A stretch of DNA of 64,000 nt from Calamus simplicifolius (GCA_900491605.1 UESW01004629.1:147792-211791); one strand, 5' to 3'; positions 1 through 11,116 are shown, numbered from the stretch's first letter. Notes: a model not told the origin generated them from the sequence alone. Made by a program: numbers and translations.

Positions 1-646
1 ACCATGATATGTACAAGACCAGATGTGGCATACTCACTAGGAGTAGTGATAGATACCAATCTGATCCAGGAGAAAAATACTGGCAAGTTGTTAAGACAAT
101 CCTTAAGTATTTGAGAAATACTAAGGACCAGTGGTTAGTCTATGGAGAGTCTGATTTAAAACTTATTGGATATACTGATTCCAGTTTTCAATCAGATCAT
201 GATGATAGCAAAAGTGTATCGGGTTTCGTGTTTATCCTAAATGGTAGAGCTATTTGCTGGAAAAGTTCCAAGCAACATACAGTGGCAGATTCGGTGTGCG
301 AGGCAGAGTACATCGCTGCATCAGATGCTGTGAAAGAAGCTGTGTGGCTGCAAAAGTTCATCTCCGAGCTTGGAGTGATACCTTCCAAGATGAACCAGTC
401 CTGTTATACAGTGACAGTACTGGTGCCATAGCTCAAGCAAAGGAACCACGAGCACATCAGCGCACCAAGCACATACTGCGCCGGTTTCATCTTATTCGAG
501 AGATAGTAGACCGAGGTGACATAAATCTTCAGAAGATTGATGGAAAAGAAAACCTAGGTGACCCATTTACTAAAGCACTCAGCATCAAGGAGTTTGACAA
601 CTATAAGTTGAAGATGGGTATTAGATACTGTAATGAGTGGCTTTAG
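1..646 (+). pseudogene. Copia-1 polyprotein 3' end: RT tail and RNase H
   Basis: This is the C-terminal part of a Ty1/copia polyprotein. It enters the window at the CTRPDVAYSLGVV motif that follows the RT palm and continues through a copia RNase H: YTDSSF, the KSVSGFVF stretch, CEAEYIAAS and a later YSDSTGAIAQAKEP, ending in FTKAL. The protein changes frame twice. One base appears lost near 45-50 (the SRYQSDPGEKYW part is in another frame) and another near 385-395. The stop lies about 15 bases before an LTR, as expected. The 5' part of the element is outside the window. It is clearly non-functional as it stands. Confidence 0.9.
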
Positions 647-660
647 GCTAAGTGGGAGTT

Positions 661-1254
661 TGTTGGGAATTGTATCCTAAAGCCAATCATTTGATGATTG
701 TGCTGATGTAAATTGTATATAAATTGATATATTAATAAAAGTTATTTGGCAGTTTATTCATTACAAGAACATCTTCTTAATACTCCTGAAAGTGATGAAG
801 CCCTTAGGATCTTCCTCACGATAAAGGAGGATTTATCTTAGAAGGTCATTAAAAGAGTTCGCGACCAAATGATATACTATGACAGAGCCATAGTACTATC
901 AATTATAGGACGTTGTATATCATATTTGTTGGTTATCCTCTTAACCAAGGAGTGTAGAGACACTGGTATGACATACAGGTGAAAGTGTAGGAGATGGCAC
1001 CAAGATGGCACCAGAGATGGGTTGGTGCTCTTATTATGGGATAAGGGTTGAAGTGTCTAGCATTGAGAAAATTGCAGAGAAAGAAATAGATAGCTTGAAG
1101 TAATGATCGAGTGGAGGGTATAATAGATAGATTTAATTGAATAACCTTCGTGATAAAATAAATTTTATACAATATAAAAGATAATATAATTTTAATAAAA
1201 TAAATTTGCTTAAAATAAAAAAAGCAAAGCATTAAGAAAAAATGAACGTGCATT
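661..1254 (+). repeat. Copia-1 3' LTR (right edge approximate)
   Basis: A purine-rich tract (AGTGGGAG, 651-658) directly precedes TGTTGGGAAT, the expected start of a copia 3' LTR after the RNase H stop. The region is AT-rich with no plausible gene. The right border is not defined: sequence belonging to the oppositely oriented Copia-2 begins somewhere before 1672, and I could not find a clear CA end or target duplication. Confidence 0.6.
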
Positions 1255-1672
1255 TGATAGACTTAATTTAAATATATTGATTAATTTAAATATATTGATC
1301 CCTATCATATATGCAAAAATATGGGACCAATATATTTATCCTAAATAATAAAGGAAAGATTGATAAATACCTCCAGTTGATTTTCTTCCAGATGAGCGTA
1401 AGGATCTTCTACACCTTGCAGTCTCTCTCAGCGATGGTGTAAACTTTCTCGATGAGACCAGGCGCAGGGACCTTCCCGTTTTTATAATCCTTTATGCTTT
1501 ATCTGTCCATCACAGAGGGTGCTGCTTTAAACGGATATGGTTGAGGGATTCTTATCTTAATCATGAATTCAAATTTAAAATTTGAATTCACACCCTGATA
1601 TCAGAATATAGGACAACTTTAATCCACCTTAATTGTATCTAATTGATACGCTTAATGGAGAAAAAACCAACA
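1255..1672 (-). repeat. Copia-2 3' LTR, partial
   Basis: Read on the minus strand, a polypurine tract (AGTGGGAGAA) is followed by TGTTGG at 1672, the start of an LTR belonging to the minus-strand RNase H to the right. Its inner end toward 1255 is AT-rich and not delimited. The 285 bases between this LTR and the coding stop at 1956 are the 3' untranslated part of the element. Confidence 0.55.
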
Positions 1673-1955
1673 TTCTCCCACTTGGTTCGTATATTCTATT
1701 ACTATAGTAAGAAACATAATACATGAATCATGGCAATAGGTCCTCTTAAAATCGAGCATTATTTACCATGTATTACAATGTATTATATTTCCCAAACATA
1801 AACCCATATAACTTAATGAATAAACCCCATGTTTATTCTAGGTCCAACTTAATGATGCTCATCATAAATAAATGTGTACACTATATAACTGAATGTGAAA
1901 AACATCACAACCATAAAAGAGTTTCATTAATTATAAAATTCATCATTACAATGAA

Positions 1956-2815
1956 TTAAATAAAATAACCAAAACTCATACGGTCTACATGATCCCTAAA
2001 CTTATGTAGTGGCATGCCTTTAGTCAAGGGATCAGCTATCATCAACTCAGTGCTCACGTGCTCTATAACCACTATCTTTTCTTTAACACGTTTCGTATGG
2101 CTAAATATTTGATGTCGATGTGCTTGCTTCGACTACCACTCTTGTTGTTTTTAGCCATAAACATTGCAGCTGAATTGTCACAATAAATCTTCAATGGCTT
2201 AGATATAGAATCCACAATTCTAAGCCCAGAAATGAAACTCTTCAACCATACACCATGCGAAGTAGCCTCAAAACATGATACGAACTCGGCTTCCATGGTG
2301 GAAGTAGCAGTCAAGGTCTGCTTGGCGCTCCTCTAAAATACAGCTCCACCAGCAAACATAAAAATGTATCCAGATGTTGACTTCCGAGAATCAACACAAC
2401 CAGCAAAGTTAGCATCAGAGTAGCCAATTACTTCCAAATTTTCAGTCCGTCTGAACATAAGCATGTAGTCCTTGGTACCCTGAAGATACCTCATCACCTT
2501 CTTAGCAGCTCTCCAGTGGTCTAAACCTGGATTACTCTGATATCTCCCCAACATCCCAACTGCAAATGCTATGTCAGGCCTTGTACAGACCTGAGCATAC
2601 ATCAAGCTACCAACAGCTGAGGCATATGGAGTGTTTTTCATTTCCTTCCTCTCAAAGTCATTCCTTGGGCACTGACTCAAATTGAATCTGTCACCCTTGA
2701 CTATGGGAGCTATACTCGATGAACAATTTTTTATCCGAAATCTCTCTAAAATTTTATTGATATAGGTTTCTTGAGATAGACCTAAAACACCTGACGGATA
2801 ATGTCTTAAGTTCAT
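1956..2815 (-). pseudogene. Copia-2 RT C-terminus and RNase H, truncated
   Basis: A minus-strand copia polyprotein fragment. It starts inside the RT domain (GVLGLSQETYINKIL), passes through VCTRPDIAFAVGMLGRYQ and the RNase H motifs GYSDANFAG and TSGYIF, then MEAEFVSC, YCDNSAAM and KHIDIKYLAIR, ending with IADPLTKGMP. Two breaks are visible: an in-frame TAG just after the GGAVF stretch (2330-2335, where a Trp codon is usual) and a frameshift near 2072-2090. Everything upstream of about residue 10 (gag, protease, integrase, YVDD part of RT) is missing where the Gypsy-1 sequence abuts at about 2820. Confidence 0.9.
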
Positions 2816-2819
2816 CCCT

Positions 2820-3411
2820 TTTGGAAATTATTCTGCTACCCAAGTTGCAGTCCACCTCTGGCTGATTCTTGAGCCTTTGAGTGAGCTCTTTCAGCCGCCG
2901 ATGTTGTTTATCCAAATGCTTCCTCATCTTATGATTAAGGTCCTCCCCAGATGACTCGAAAGACTAACAAAAGGCAGGAGATCGGTGGTGCTCAGGTGAA
3001 GCTTGATGGTGATAATCTTCTCTGTGAGGAGATTTTCCATGAGCGGATCACTAGCCAACTGGTGCAGCTATCATGGGCGACGTGAGAGGCTTGGGGTGCT
3101 GCTGAGTGGCCCCCGAGCGTTGCTTCTGCAGTTCATGAACTGTTTCTTTCAAAGCTTGATCTTGTTGATTGAGGATGGCCAGCTGGTTAATCAGAGCAGC
3201 TGAAGTTGGTGGTGAAGGAGGGGCAGGGAGAGAGAGAGATTGGTCTTTTGTTGCTTAGTGCGATGTGGATGCCTTCCGGCACGATTGGTAAGAATCTCTG
3301 GCATGTGCATCACCACCATGGCTATCTTAGAGGGGACGGAGACTTATAGCTCAAGGAGACAGAGCTTTCTTTCCTTCAGTGCGTGCCCCCCTTCCTGGCG
3401 CGCCAATCTAT
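2820..3411 (-). mobile_element. Gypsy-1 internal 5' region with primer-binding site
   Basis: On the minus strand this stretch follows an LTR end and begins with ATTGGCGCGCC (about 3397-3407), which resembles the ATTGGCGCC-type primer-binding site of many plant Gypsy elements. The rest is leader or gag-like sequence with no intact reading frame that I can assign. It is cut off by the Copia-2 fragment at about 2820, so only some 590 bases of the interior survive. Confidence 0.55.
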
Positions 3412-3767
3412 TGATGCCAAATCACCACCCTCGAGCGTTCGCGGACATCCGATCGCCTCCTCCAGTGAGCCCGGGGTCCTTCGGTGAGCTCCTTGCGCCT
3501 GTGGGCCTGCAAACAAGTCCCGGGGGCCAGAGATTCGGTGGAGACCCTCCGATGCTCAAGTCAGTGCTCTGGGCAACAGCTGTGAGCTTAAGGAAGCTCG
3601 AAAGAGAAAGAAAGAGAGAGGCTCAGAGAAGAGCTCTCCCTGTGAGCGTTTGGGAGTGTTATGAGTGTGTTACCTGGTTGGGGGTCCCTCTTACCCATCT
3701 TATAGGCGCTTAAGAGTGTGTCTGGCTTGAGTAGTTGAGGCTTCATAATGATGACTTTGATGGGTGA

Positions 3768-3953
3768 AATGTCAGAACTGATATCCATGAAGCATGGGGT
3801 GCTGCCACTAGTCAGAGATGTCAAAACTGATGTCCGTGAAGTATGGGGTGCTGCCACTAGTCAGAGATGTCAGAACTGATGTCCGTGAAGCATGGGGTGC
3901 TACCACTAGTCAGAGCATTTATGATGTTCATGAAGCATGGGGTGCTGCAGGGC
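3768..3953. repeat. 49-bp minisatellite within the Gypsy-1 LTR
   Basis: Four imperfect head-to-tail copies of a unit of about 49 bases, recognisable by GTCAGAACTGATGTCC, GAAGCATGGGGTGCTG and CCACTAGTCAGAG. The last copy is diverged and shortened. Not coding. Confidence 0.85.
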
Positions 3954-4103
3954 ATGGCCGACCGCTACGGCTCTTGCCAAACGTGTCCCCCTTTTTTTGC
4001 ATTCTCACACGGACGACGATGGATGATAAAGTTAGGCATATGGGCCCCAAGGTGCAGCCATTGGGACAGAAGATGCAGTTTAGAGTTGAAGCCTGTTCAC
4101 TTG

Positions 4104-4530
4104 CATGACACTGTTCACATGGCACTGTTCACTTCCATGGCACTGTTCACGTGGCACTGTTCATATGGCCGAACCCCGACACTGCTCATGTGGCCGAACC
4201 TCGGCACTGTTCACATGGCTGAACCCCGACACTGTTCATGTGGCCGAACCCCGGCACTGTTCATGTGGCCGAACCCGACACTGTTCATGTGGCCGAACCC
4301 TGGCACTGTTCACATGGCCGAACCCCGACACTATTCATGTGGCCGAACCCTGGCACTGTTCACATGGCCGAACCCCGACACTGTTCATGTGGCCGAACCC
4401 CGACACTGTTCATGTGGCTGAACCCCGGCACTGTTCACATGGCCGAACCCTGACACTGTTCATGTATGGCCGAACCCCGACCCCCGGCACTATTCATATA
4501 TGGCCGAACCCCGACCCCCAGCACTGTTGG
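4104..4530. repeat. 25-bp minisatellite within the Gypsy-1 LTR
   Basis: About sixteen tandem copies of a 25-base unit with core CACTGTTCATGTGGCCGAAC followed by CCCGA or CCCGG. Variants alternate TGTTCATGTGG and TGTTCACATGG. The array is open in several frames because the unit lacks stops, which produces spurious repetitive ORFs. Confidence 0.9.
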
Positions 4531-4612
4531 GCCTGCGGAGGAAAGGCCGATTCACTAAGGTCGAGCCCAGATGTTGTCCTAGTGGCCTATTGGGGGCCCA
4601 CTGGCCCCATCA

Positions 4613-5783
4613 GCAACTACCTGCAATTTCATTAGACTGTTGATACCATAAAGAGTGCCAACGATATTTAGTGCTGCTGCCACAAAACTTGAAAGAAAAT
4701 TGTTGTTATAAATAGATATAGGCAATAGTCCATTCGGATCTTAGCATGGAATTACTGGTAGCACACAACGCTTGTAATATAAGGGCAACCAATCATATCT
4801 AGAATGAAAGGATTGAATGCTCACCTCCATTGTTAGCAAATACAAACTTAATTTCATCCCACAAAATCATTAATTTTCATCAAAATCCTAAACTCAGACC
4901 ATTGGAAATAGCTATCATCAGATGACTATGAGAAATAGCCAATATTCCAAATTAATCATCCATAACATGCAGCTTTCAAACAAGAGGAAATTTAGGACAT
5001 AAAATATATTCAAAAATCACATTATAATGATAGCACAGGGTATGCTGCCCTATTGTCCAACTTAAAATCAGAAAATATCATCTGTGATGGAATAGTGAGA
5101 ATGAGTTCATCATGAAAAGAGTTCCCTGAAGAAGTTGAAGATCATTTTACATGAGATAGCTCAATTAGTGAAAGGCACAAAAAATTTGAAAGATTAAATT
5201 TTCTATATTACAACATAGCTGTCGACTCGTTAATGAATGGTTAATACTAAATCCAATTTCATCATTGTTCAGGCTACCTACCCACACAATCCAATCTATA
5301 GATATAGGAACATCGATAGAGTTGGCTCAGGAAGGCATTGTCAGCACCTATTTCTTGACGGTCACATTTTCCTTGCATCCAATTTAGGAAATGCTATGCG
5401 TATGCCTAACATCATCGCCCTCACCTTTGATAGAGCACCGAGCTATGATGCGTCACAATGGTTGCATTTATAAATGCCCTCCAAGTCATGTCATCACAGC
5501 CGATACTTCAATACCATTGCCACTGCAACCACCAAGAAGAGCGTAACTCTAATGCAGTGAAAGAACAATCATTACAACAATAACATATAATGTTACATCA
5601 ATCAAGTGCACAGCTGTCAGATATACTCACAGCAAAATGATGATACAAATAGATGATAGGTGACGTAACATAGTAGTCATTACCACAGCAGGAAATAGTT
5701 TCCAAATAGAACCTCTAAGCTAAGAGGAAGCGTTACAAGTCATGCTACAAGGATACAAACAAGATATAGTAAAGCTGAACATC
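4613..5783. other. Non-coding stretch, probably 3' flank of the Harbinger element
   Basis: About 1.2 kb of AT-rich sequence with no ORF that resembles a known protein. It lies between the Gypsy-1 LTR and the Harbinger genes and is probably the element's left non-coding arm. I looked for the expected left terminus (GGCCCTGTTTGG preceded by TAA) and did not find it, so the left end is lost or diverged. Confidence 0.4.
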
Positions 5784-6098
5784 TCAAAGCATCAACGATA
5801 ACTTGCAACACTGACACCCAAGCAAAAAGCCTACAACAAAAGATAGGAAAACAAACATAAAGGTTTTTAAAGATCCACCATTACTTCCGACCATATGTAC
5901 CTCCCCTTGTCCTAGCTGATATTCTATATCATGAGGATGTTGATAATTCTGAAATGCATGAATTGCCTCTTCTCTAGATTTAAAATTTTTGTACAAGGCA
6001 TGCTTAAACCCAGTTACCTCATGCTGACACTCAGGCCAGGATCCATAGATCCCTCATCTACGGCCCACGAAAACTATATAATACCTCGAAGAAGACAT
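5784..6098 (-). pseudogene. RNase H1 N-terminal (viroplasmin-fold) domain ORF with C-terminal membrane segment
   Basis: From the ATG at 6096-6098 the protein begins MSSSRYYIVFVGRR, then has an in-frame TGA (6054-6056), then GIYGSWPECQHEVTGF and ALYKNFKSREEAIHAF. This is the signature order of the RNase H1 N-terminal RNA/DNA-hybrid-binding domain (YYVVF..GR..GIY.SW.EC...V.GF....YK.F.SREEA). After a 25-residue linker comes a hydrophobic helix (FMFVFLSFVVGFLLG) and a short cysteine-containing tail, with no catalytic RNase H domain. Total about 104 codons. The start lies 16 bases after the end of the Harbinger transposase on the same strand. Function unknown; the TGA makes a pseudogene, or a sequencing error, likely. 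Confidence 0.75.
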
Positions 6099-6113
6099 TA
6101 CTGAACCTCAAGA

Positions 6114-7634
6114 TCAGGCAGCTTGATTTCCTGCATTACAGGGAAACCAATATGAAACTCAAATAACATAATACCCTGCCCTATTAATAAGGTCAAATCA
6201 GGTAAACATATTTTCTTTTACAATAAGAGTAATATGTTCAAAGAAAAGGATGCATGTTAGACTTACTTCGCGTGTTTTGGGCATCCCATAGCCTGTTAGC
6301 TATGGAATTGCGAAGTTCATCACCTCTTCGGGATTCGTCATCCCCTATAATAAGATAAGGATCGACATCATCCTCATCTAGATCAACAGGCATGGGTTCA
6401 ATTGACATATTGAAGTATTTGTCATTTTCTTGGGTGTGTCGAATGAGTTATGAATGATGCAGCAAGCCATGACAATACGTTTCTGAATCTTAAAGGGAAA
6501 TGGGATATGACCTCTTAGAATCTTGTATTGCTTCTTAAGAATTCCAAAGCCCTTCCCTACGCAATTTCTGAGCTGAGCATGTCGATGGTTGTATAAATCT
6601 CGACAATTGTTATATCATCGAGCCCTTGGATTCTTAAATGTACTTAAGTGGTACCTATTACCCCGATATGGGGCAAGGAACTTGTCTGTATTGGCATATC
6701 CCGAGTCAACAAGATAAAATTTTCCTGTAAACAAGAGAAATCGCTTAACGTCATCCACTTAAAACTACGATAAAGGTAAATGGTCACATGCTTTATGAAT
6801 TTATTAAATACCTTCTGGTACGACGAAGCCACCTGACTCAACACACCAATGAAGGACTCTCATGTCGGCTGCAGAGCCCTCCCATCCAGTACAAATGAAA
6901 AGGAAGGAGTGATCATAAGAAACCTCAGCCATGACATTTTGAGAAATGGTGCCCTTTCGATTACGAAAGCGTTGTTGTTTTCTTTTCTTGACTAAAGCGG
7001 GTATATGCGTACCATTGATGGCTCCAAGTGCATGCTGTGATTAGTAAAAATATATCAAGGACGCGGTTGTAAAACAATCGTAAATGAAACACTTGCATCT
7101 ATTCGTGTCCATACGTACCATGAAGAAAGGATTGAAATGATTGTTCTCATGGATACGTGGATGCACACCGGTATCTTGACCGAGTTGAACGATGAAATCT
7201 TGCTTAAGTGAATGAATTGCTTTCAGTATAGTGTTAAAGTGCTTGGATATTATCTCCCCGGAGTGCTGAAAAGTTTCAGCCAACACTCTATTGGTCACAC
7301 CATGACCTATGCCGTAAAGGAAGATCGCAAGTTGCTCCTTTACCGTAACATTGCGGGTGCTACTAACTAACCCACGTGAAAGGAGAAATTCTTCTAGCTT
7401 GAAGAACATGGTGTTTGTCATCCTAAAGTGGTCATAACCTCTATCTGGATGTCCACTCAAAATATCTGATATGAGTTCATGACTAGAGAATGGTCGCATT
7501 CGGCATGGCCTCTTTGAAATAATGTTATAATTTGATAAATCAATGATGCCATTACTAATCAGCATAGTTATGACATCCTGCCAATAGTTGTCTTCATCTA
7601 TTAGAAATGCCACAAGATCATGGAAGTTATCCAT
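6114..7634 (-). pseudogene. PIF/Harbinger transposase (HARBI1-like), spliced, catalytically altered
   Basis: The first exon (7634 to about 7120) carries the N-terminal helix-turn-helix region typical of plant HARBI1-like nucleases (MDNFHDLVAFLIDEDNYW, then KEQLAIFLYGIGHG and FQHSGEIISKHF). A GTACGT donor after FFM joins to HALGAINGTHIPA by a CAG acceptor. The DDE part follows: GWEGSAADMRVL, KFYLVDSGYANT, YRGNRYHLS, LRNCVGKGFGILK, HNSF, and an acidic tail ending about 6114 after a small intron. The first catalytic position is Asn (GAING for GAIDG, 7014-7016), the third is Gly (VGKG for VIER, 6555-6557), and a TGA interrupts at 6615-6617. A one-base loss after HNS shifts frame. The family normally cuts and pastes the element with its Myb-like partner. 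Confidence 0.85.
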
Positions 7635-7876
7635 CTATTACAAAAAGAGAGTAACATTCATGAGACCTCTCTATGCATATCTAAAATTTGAAAGTAATAT
7701 TAAAAGCCATAGACTACACTAGTATGCATAAATATATCTTGCAAACATGTCCGTATTTACAACAACATTACAGCATTCATCGAAGTTAAAATAAAACTCT
7801 AATTGAAGATCTGACATATGTAGAAACAAGTATAGCAACATATATAATTTCGTGACTACTTCGATATTGGTGTATG

Positions 7877-9300
7877 TTACGGCCACCGATGAAAATAGCC
7901 AAATTCACTTTGCTGAGTCGAAGATGCAGATGTGGTACAGAGAGTTTCTTCGGCACTGTCAATAGGAGAATGGGTCTGACCATGGGAGATGCTATCGTCA
8001 CTGCTTGATCTGAATAGTGGCTGCATGAATGGACTATGTCCACCTAGAGAGGCAGCATGCATGGGAGGAGGCACGAAAATAGGTGGGCCGCCCTGATGGA
8101 CACCATGCATTGGAGGCATAAAGATATTAGGCACAAGAGCATAACTTCCAGATGGGGCTGCCACTGAAGGTGGTACATGGTAGAAATCAGCCATTTGTCT
8201 TTTAAGCCAAGCTTCAAGTAGTGGACCTTCATAATGCATTAGGAACCACCTATTAATCTCAATTTTCAAACTGTCCCCTACAGCAAGAATACATTCAGGT
8301 GTGATCCCAGGAAGACTCTCTAACTTCCGCATGCATTCGTCAATAGAGTACACTGTGGGTCGAGCAAGCTGATCTCTCCTGAGCAACTCATTAGCAATTT
8401 CCAATCTTCTTTTACCTTGATCCACCATTTCTAGTAAGACATCAGCAGTATCAGTTGTGGACCTAATATTACGTGCTGTAGTAGTTGTAAAGGATGACCT
8501 TTTCCTCTTTCCACTACTAGATGACAGACCTCCCTCTGCAGAACAGTCTGTGGGTAAGGTGGAGGCGAAAGTAGTCGGGCTCGATGGGGATACATCATGG
8601 AATCGGTGATCGAAGGGACCGGCTGATGAACATGACACTCCACCATGTCTTTGTGATGGTTGCCCAATTTCTATGTCCTCTTGGTTGATCCGATCCATCT
8701 CATCGTCCGATGTATCATTGTCGGATACGCCCTTAGGAATAGCATATGTATCCCCCCCGTCTACCGGTAGCTGTATGCCTTGAAAAAAGAATATCTATGT
8801 CCTCGTAAGCAGAAAATGACTTACTCTTAATCCGTGCATAGTCCTTGTTAACCTGAAGTATAATTTGATAAATTTATTATTGTAATGTTATCAATAGCAT
8901 TCGAACTATGATTCATCAATAGAAACCATCCACTCACCGAGATGACCTCCTCCCACATATGCTCGTCGCCGCACGTGGGGAGATTTAGTGCAGGATCCCA
9001 TCCCCAACCAGATCGATTAGCTAGGTTATAGTACAAGTTGAAGGTCTTCTTCAAAACCTTCAAACGTTTTTTCAGGTTTCTAAAACTAAAGGACAAGTTA
9101 GTCCTTTCATTGAACAAATTGGTCATCTTCCTCCAAGTATCCTGAGAGAAGGTACCGTTGTGACAGTTACCTTCGTCGTTATCTTGCCTCATCAAGCCTA
9201 GCATGATCATATCAAGAGCATCTGTCCAATTAGGTGCTCTTGGATGACTTGATCCTTCTCTTGCTTGTGTTGATTCATTGGGTTTTTTTGATTTAGGCAT
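7877..9300 (-). pseudogene. Harbinger ORF1: Myb/SANT-like DNA-binding protein
   Basis: The start chosen is the ATG at 9298-9300 (MPKSKKPNESTQ), giving a Myb/SANT-like domain: WTDALDMIMLGLMRQ, TWRKMTNLFNERT, FRNLKKRLKVLKKTFN and WDPALNLPTCGDEHMWEEVIS. An intron follows (GTGAGTGG donor at 8938, CAG acceptor before 8852). The second exon reads KDYARIKSKSFSAYEDIDIL with a TATG motif, then needs a frame change at a seven-G run (8752-8758) to reach a C-terminal part with a KRKR basic patch, a helical stretch (LEIANELLRRD) and a Pro/Met-rich tail to the stop at 7877. This protein family partners the Harbinger transposase and binds the element ends. The frame change may be a third intron, a mutation or an assembly error. 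Confidence 0.75.
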
Positions 9301-10228
9301 GGTTAATCTACAGGGCCAGAGTGGATGGTCATTTGACAATTTGGCTCGCAACGGAAAAAAGTACACATGGCACATATTAATTTAATATGAATCGACATGC
9401 AGTAATTTTATGGACCTTTCATTTATTGAAGAGTTGAACATGAAGCTATGATACATGAACTGCATGACAAGATTTAGAATGAACTGTAGCAATGAAAATT
9501 TAATATTTCTTAATGTTTCAAAGAAATAAACGCTTGCACATTGGACGTATTATTGAACATGTCAAATTCCTTGTGTTGCCATGACATTATTAGTAATGGC
9601 CTAGAACATAGATATTTATAGAATATGTATGTCTTCATGTTAGAGGGACCTCTTAACTGATTATTTATGTGTACTACTTAAAGAAAGAATTAGACAAAGG
9701 GATCGTATAGAGGAATATATTTATGAATCACCTAAAAAATTTAGCAGAAAAACAAATGCATATCAAGCTACGGCTAAAACTCATGAACAAATTCAAGTTT
9801 GTGTTAAAACATAAATAATACCCTCACTCACTGTTACTTTGTTATTATGGAGTATCTTTGAGCATGGGTCGGGTAGGGCATCAAGTATTACATTGGAATT
9901 AGTTCTAGATTAAGATTATTAGTTTCAATAAAATTATCATCACTCAATTTTCAAATGGGTCTTCCCTGTTTCCAATTATACCGATTTGCCTTTATTCAAT
10001 TTCTATCACTTAAAATATAAAACATCATCCCTATCATAACTATCAGTAATGCAACATTTGAAACAGAACAAAGAATTCAATTTTCTATATTAATTATTTT
10101 ATATTTAAAAAGTTGTATCAGTAATGACATAGAAGCTCCAGATTGCAAACGTAAATCAATTTCAGCACATATCATATGAAGAGCAGACATCTAATTGCAA
10201 CAAAATAAGGGTAACAGTGAATAACCGA
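9301..10228. other. Harbinger internal non-coding region
   Basis: AT-rich sequence upstream of ORF1 without an assignable gene. It separates the ORF1 start from the subterminal repeats and should hold the ORF1 promoter, but I see no single convincing TATA element. Confidence 0.5.
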
Positions 10229-10890
10229 AGAGATCGATGGCAGATACTCAGAGTATAAGAGAAAACAAACCCAGATCTTCGATAGAAGCTTCTCGGAGAG
10301 CCAAAGCTTTCAAACCTAAGATCTTTGATGGCAACTACTCGGAGAGCCAGAGATCAAATCAATCTTCGAATCGTTGATGGATTCTTCCTTAAAAAAGCCA
10401 GAGATCTGAAACCCAGATGAGATCGATGGCACATACTCAGAGAGCAAGAGGAAACAAACCCAGATCTTCCACGAAAGCTTCTTGGAGAGCCAAGGATTTC
10501 AGACCTAAGATCTTTGATGGAAAAAACTTGGAGAGCCAGAGAAATCCAACCCAGATCGTTGACGGCTTCTTCCTACTCAAAAGCCACAGATCTGAGACCC
10601 AGATGGGGCCAAAATAAAATACTCGGAGAGAAAGAGAAAACAAACCTAGATCATCGGTGGAAGCTGCTCGGAGAGGCAAAGATCTCAAAGCCAAGATCAT
10701 CAATGGCAGCTACTTGGATGGTCAAATCAAATCTCGAACACAGATCTTCGATGGCTTCTACCCCAAAAAAGCCACAAATCTGAAACCCAGATGAGATCGA
10801 TGGCAGAAACTTGGAGAGCAAGAGATCTGAAACCCGGATCTCCGATGAAGATGCTTGGGGAGCCAGATGGATGAAACCCTATTGTCGGTG
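10229..10890. repeat. 188-bp tandem repeat in the Harbinger right arm
   Basis: Three full units (about 10229-10416, 10417-10603, 10604-10792) and a shortened fourth. Each holds the same ordered motifs: GAGATCGATGGCA, ACTCGGAGAGC, AACAAACCCAGATCTT, CTTGGAGAGCC, CTAAGATCTTTGATGG and CTGAAACCCAGAT. A second-order half-unit similarity (GATCTTTGATGG versus GATCGTTGATGG) is visible. It lies about 220 bases inside the right terminus. Confidence 0.85.
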
Positions 10891-11039
10891 AAAGGTAAAT
10901 AAGATTAAAGCTCATTTCCACTGCTACCCTAGGAATACAACCCCACCGAGAATATGCCTATTCCTGCGGACCCCATGGAATAGGAAAACGGGAATTGCTG
11001 CGTTGACTAGAATACCAAAATCATCTGGGCCCACATGCA

Positions 11040-11116
11040 TTTTTAAGGCTGTTTGGAGGAATAAGATGGAATAAGCCTCTATTCCAAGCCTATTCCACAA
11101 TCCAAACAGGGCCTAA
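11040..11116. repeat. Harbinger right terminal sequence and TAA target duplication
   Basis: The element ends with ATCCAAACAGGGCC at 11113, the reverse complement of the GGCCCTGTTTGGAT terminus common in plant PIF/Harbinger elements and Tourist MITEs. It is followed directly by TAA (11114-11116), the three-base target expected for the superfamily. The inner part carries short AATAAG/TATTCC repeats. The matching left terminus was not found. Confidence 0.75.

Larger units (their letters stand above)
3412..4612 (-). repeat. Gypsy-1 5' LTR
   Basis: The block is bounded by TGATG (3412-3416) and CATCA (4608-4612), a perfect 5-bp inverted terminal pair, and lies next to a primer-binding-like site at 3397-3407. 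Its length of about 1.2 kb fits a Gypsy LTR. The bases after 4612 are GCAAC, but the matching target duplication would lie at the lost 3' end. The LTR contains two minisatellites (listed separately). Reading frames that run through it are repeat artefacts. Confidence 0.7.

Noticed and set aside
933..1253. 106-codon minus-strand ORF rich in Phe/Ile/Leu
   Set aside because: Low-complexity AT-rich reading of the Copia-1 LTR.
3867..4635. Overlapping ORFs of 96-184 codons rich in CSCGRTP and MWPNP
   Set aside because: They are readings of the 25-bp LTR minisatellite in three frames.
5237..5473. 78-codon plus-strand ORF
   Set aside because: No recognisable domain and AT-rich surroundings; a chance frame is likely.
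10417..10921. Small ORFs on both strands in the Harbinger right arm
   Set aside because: They follow the 188-bp tandem repeat and have no recognisable domain.
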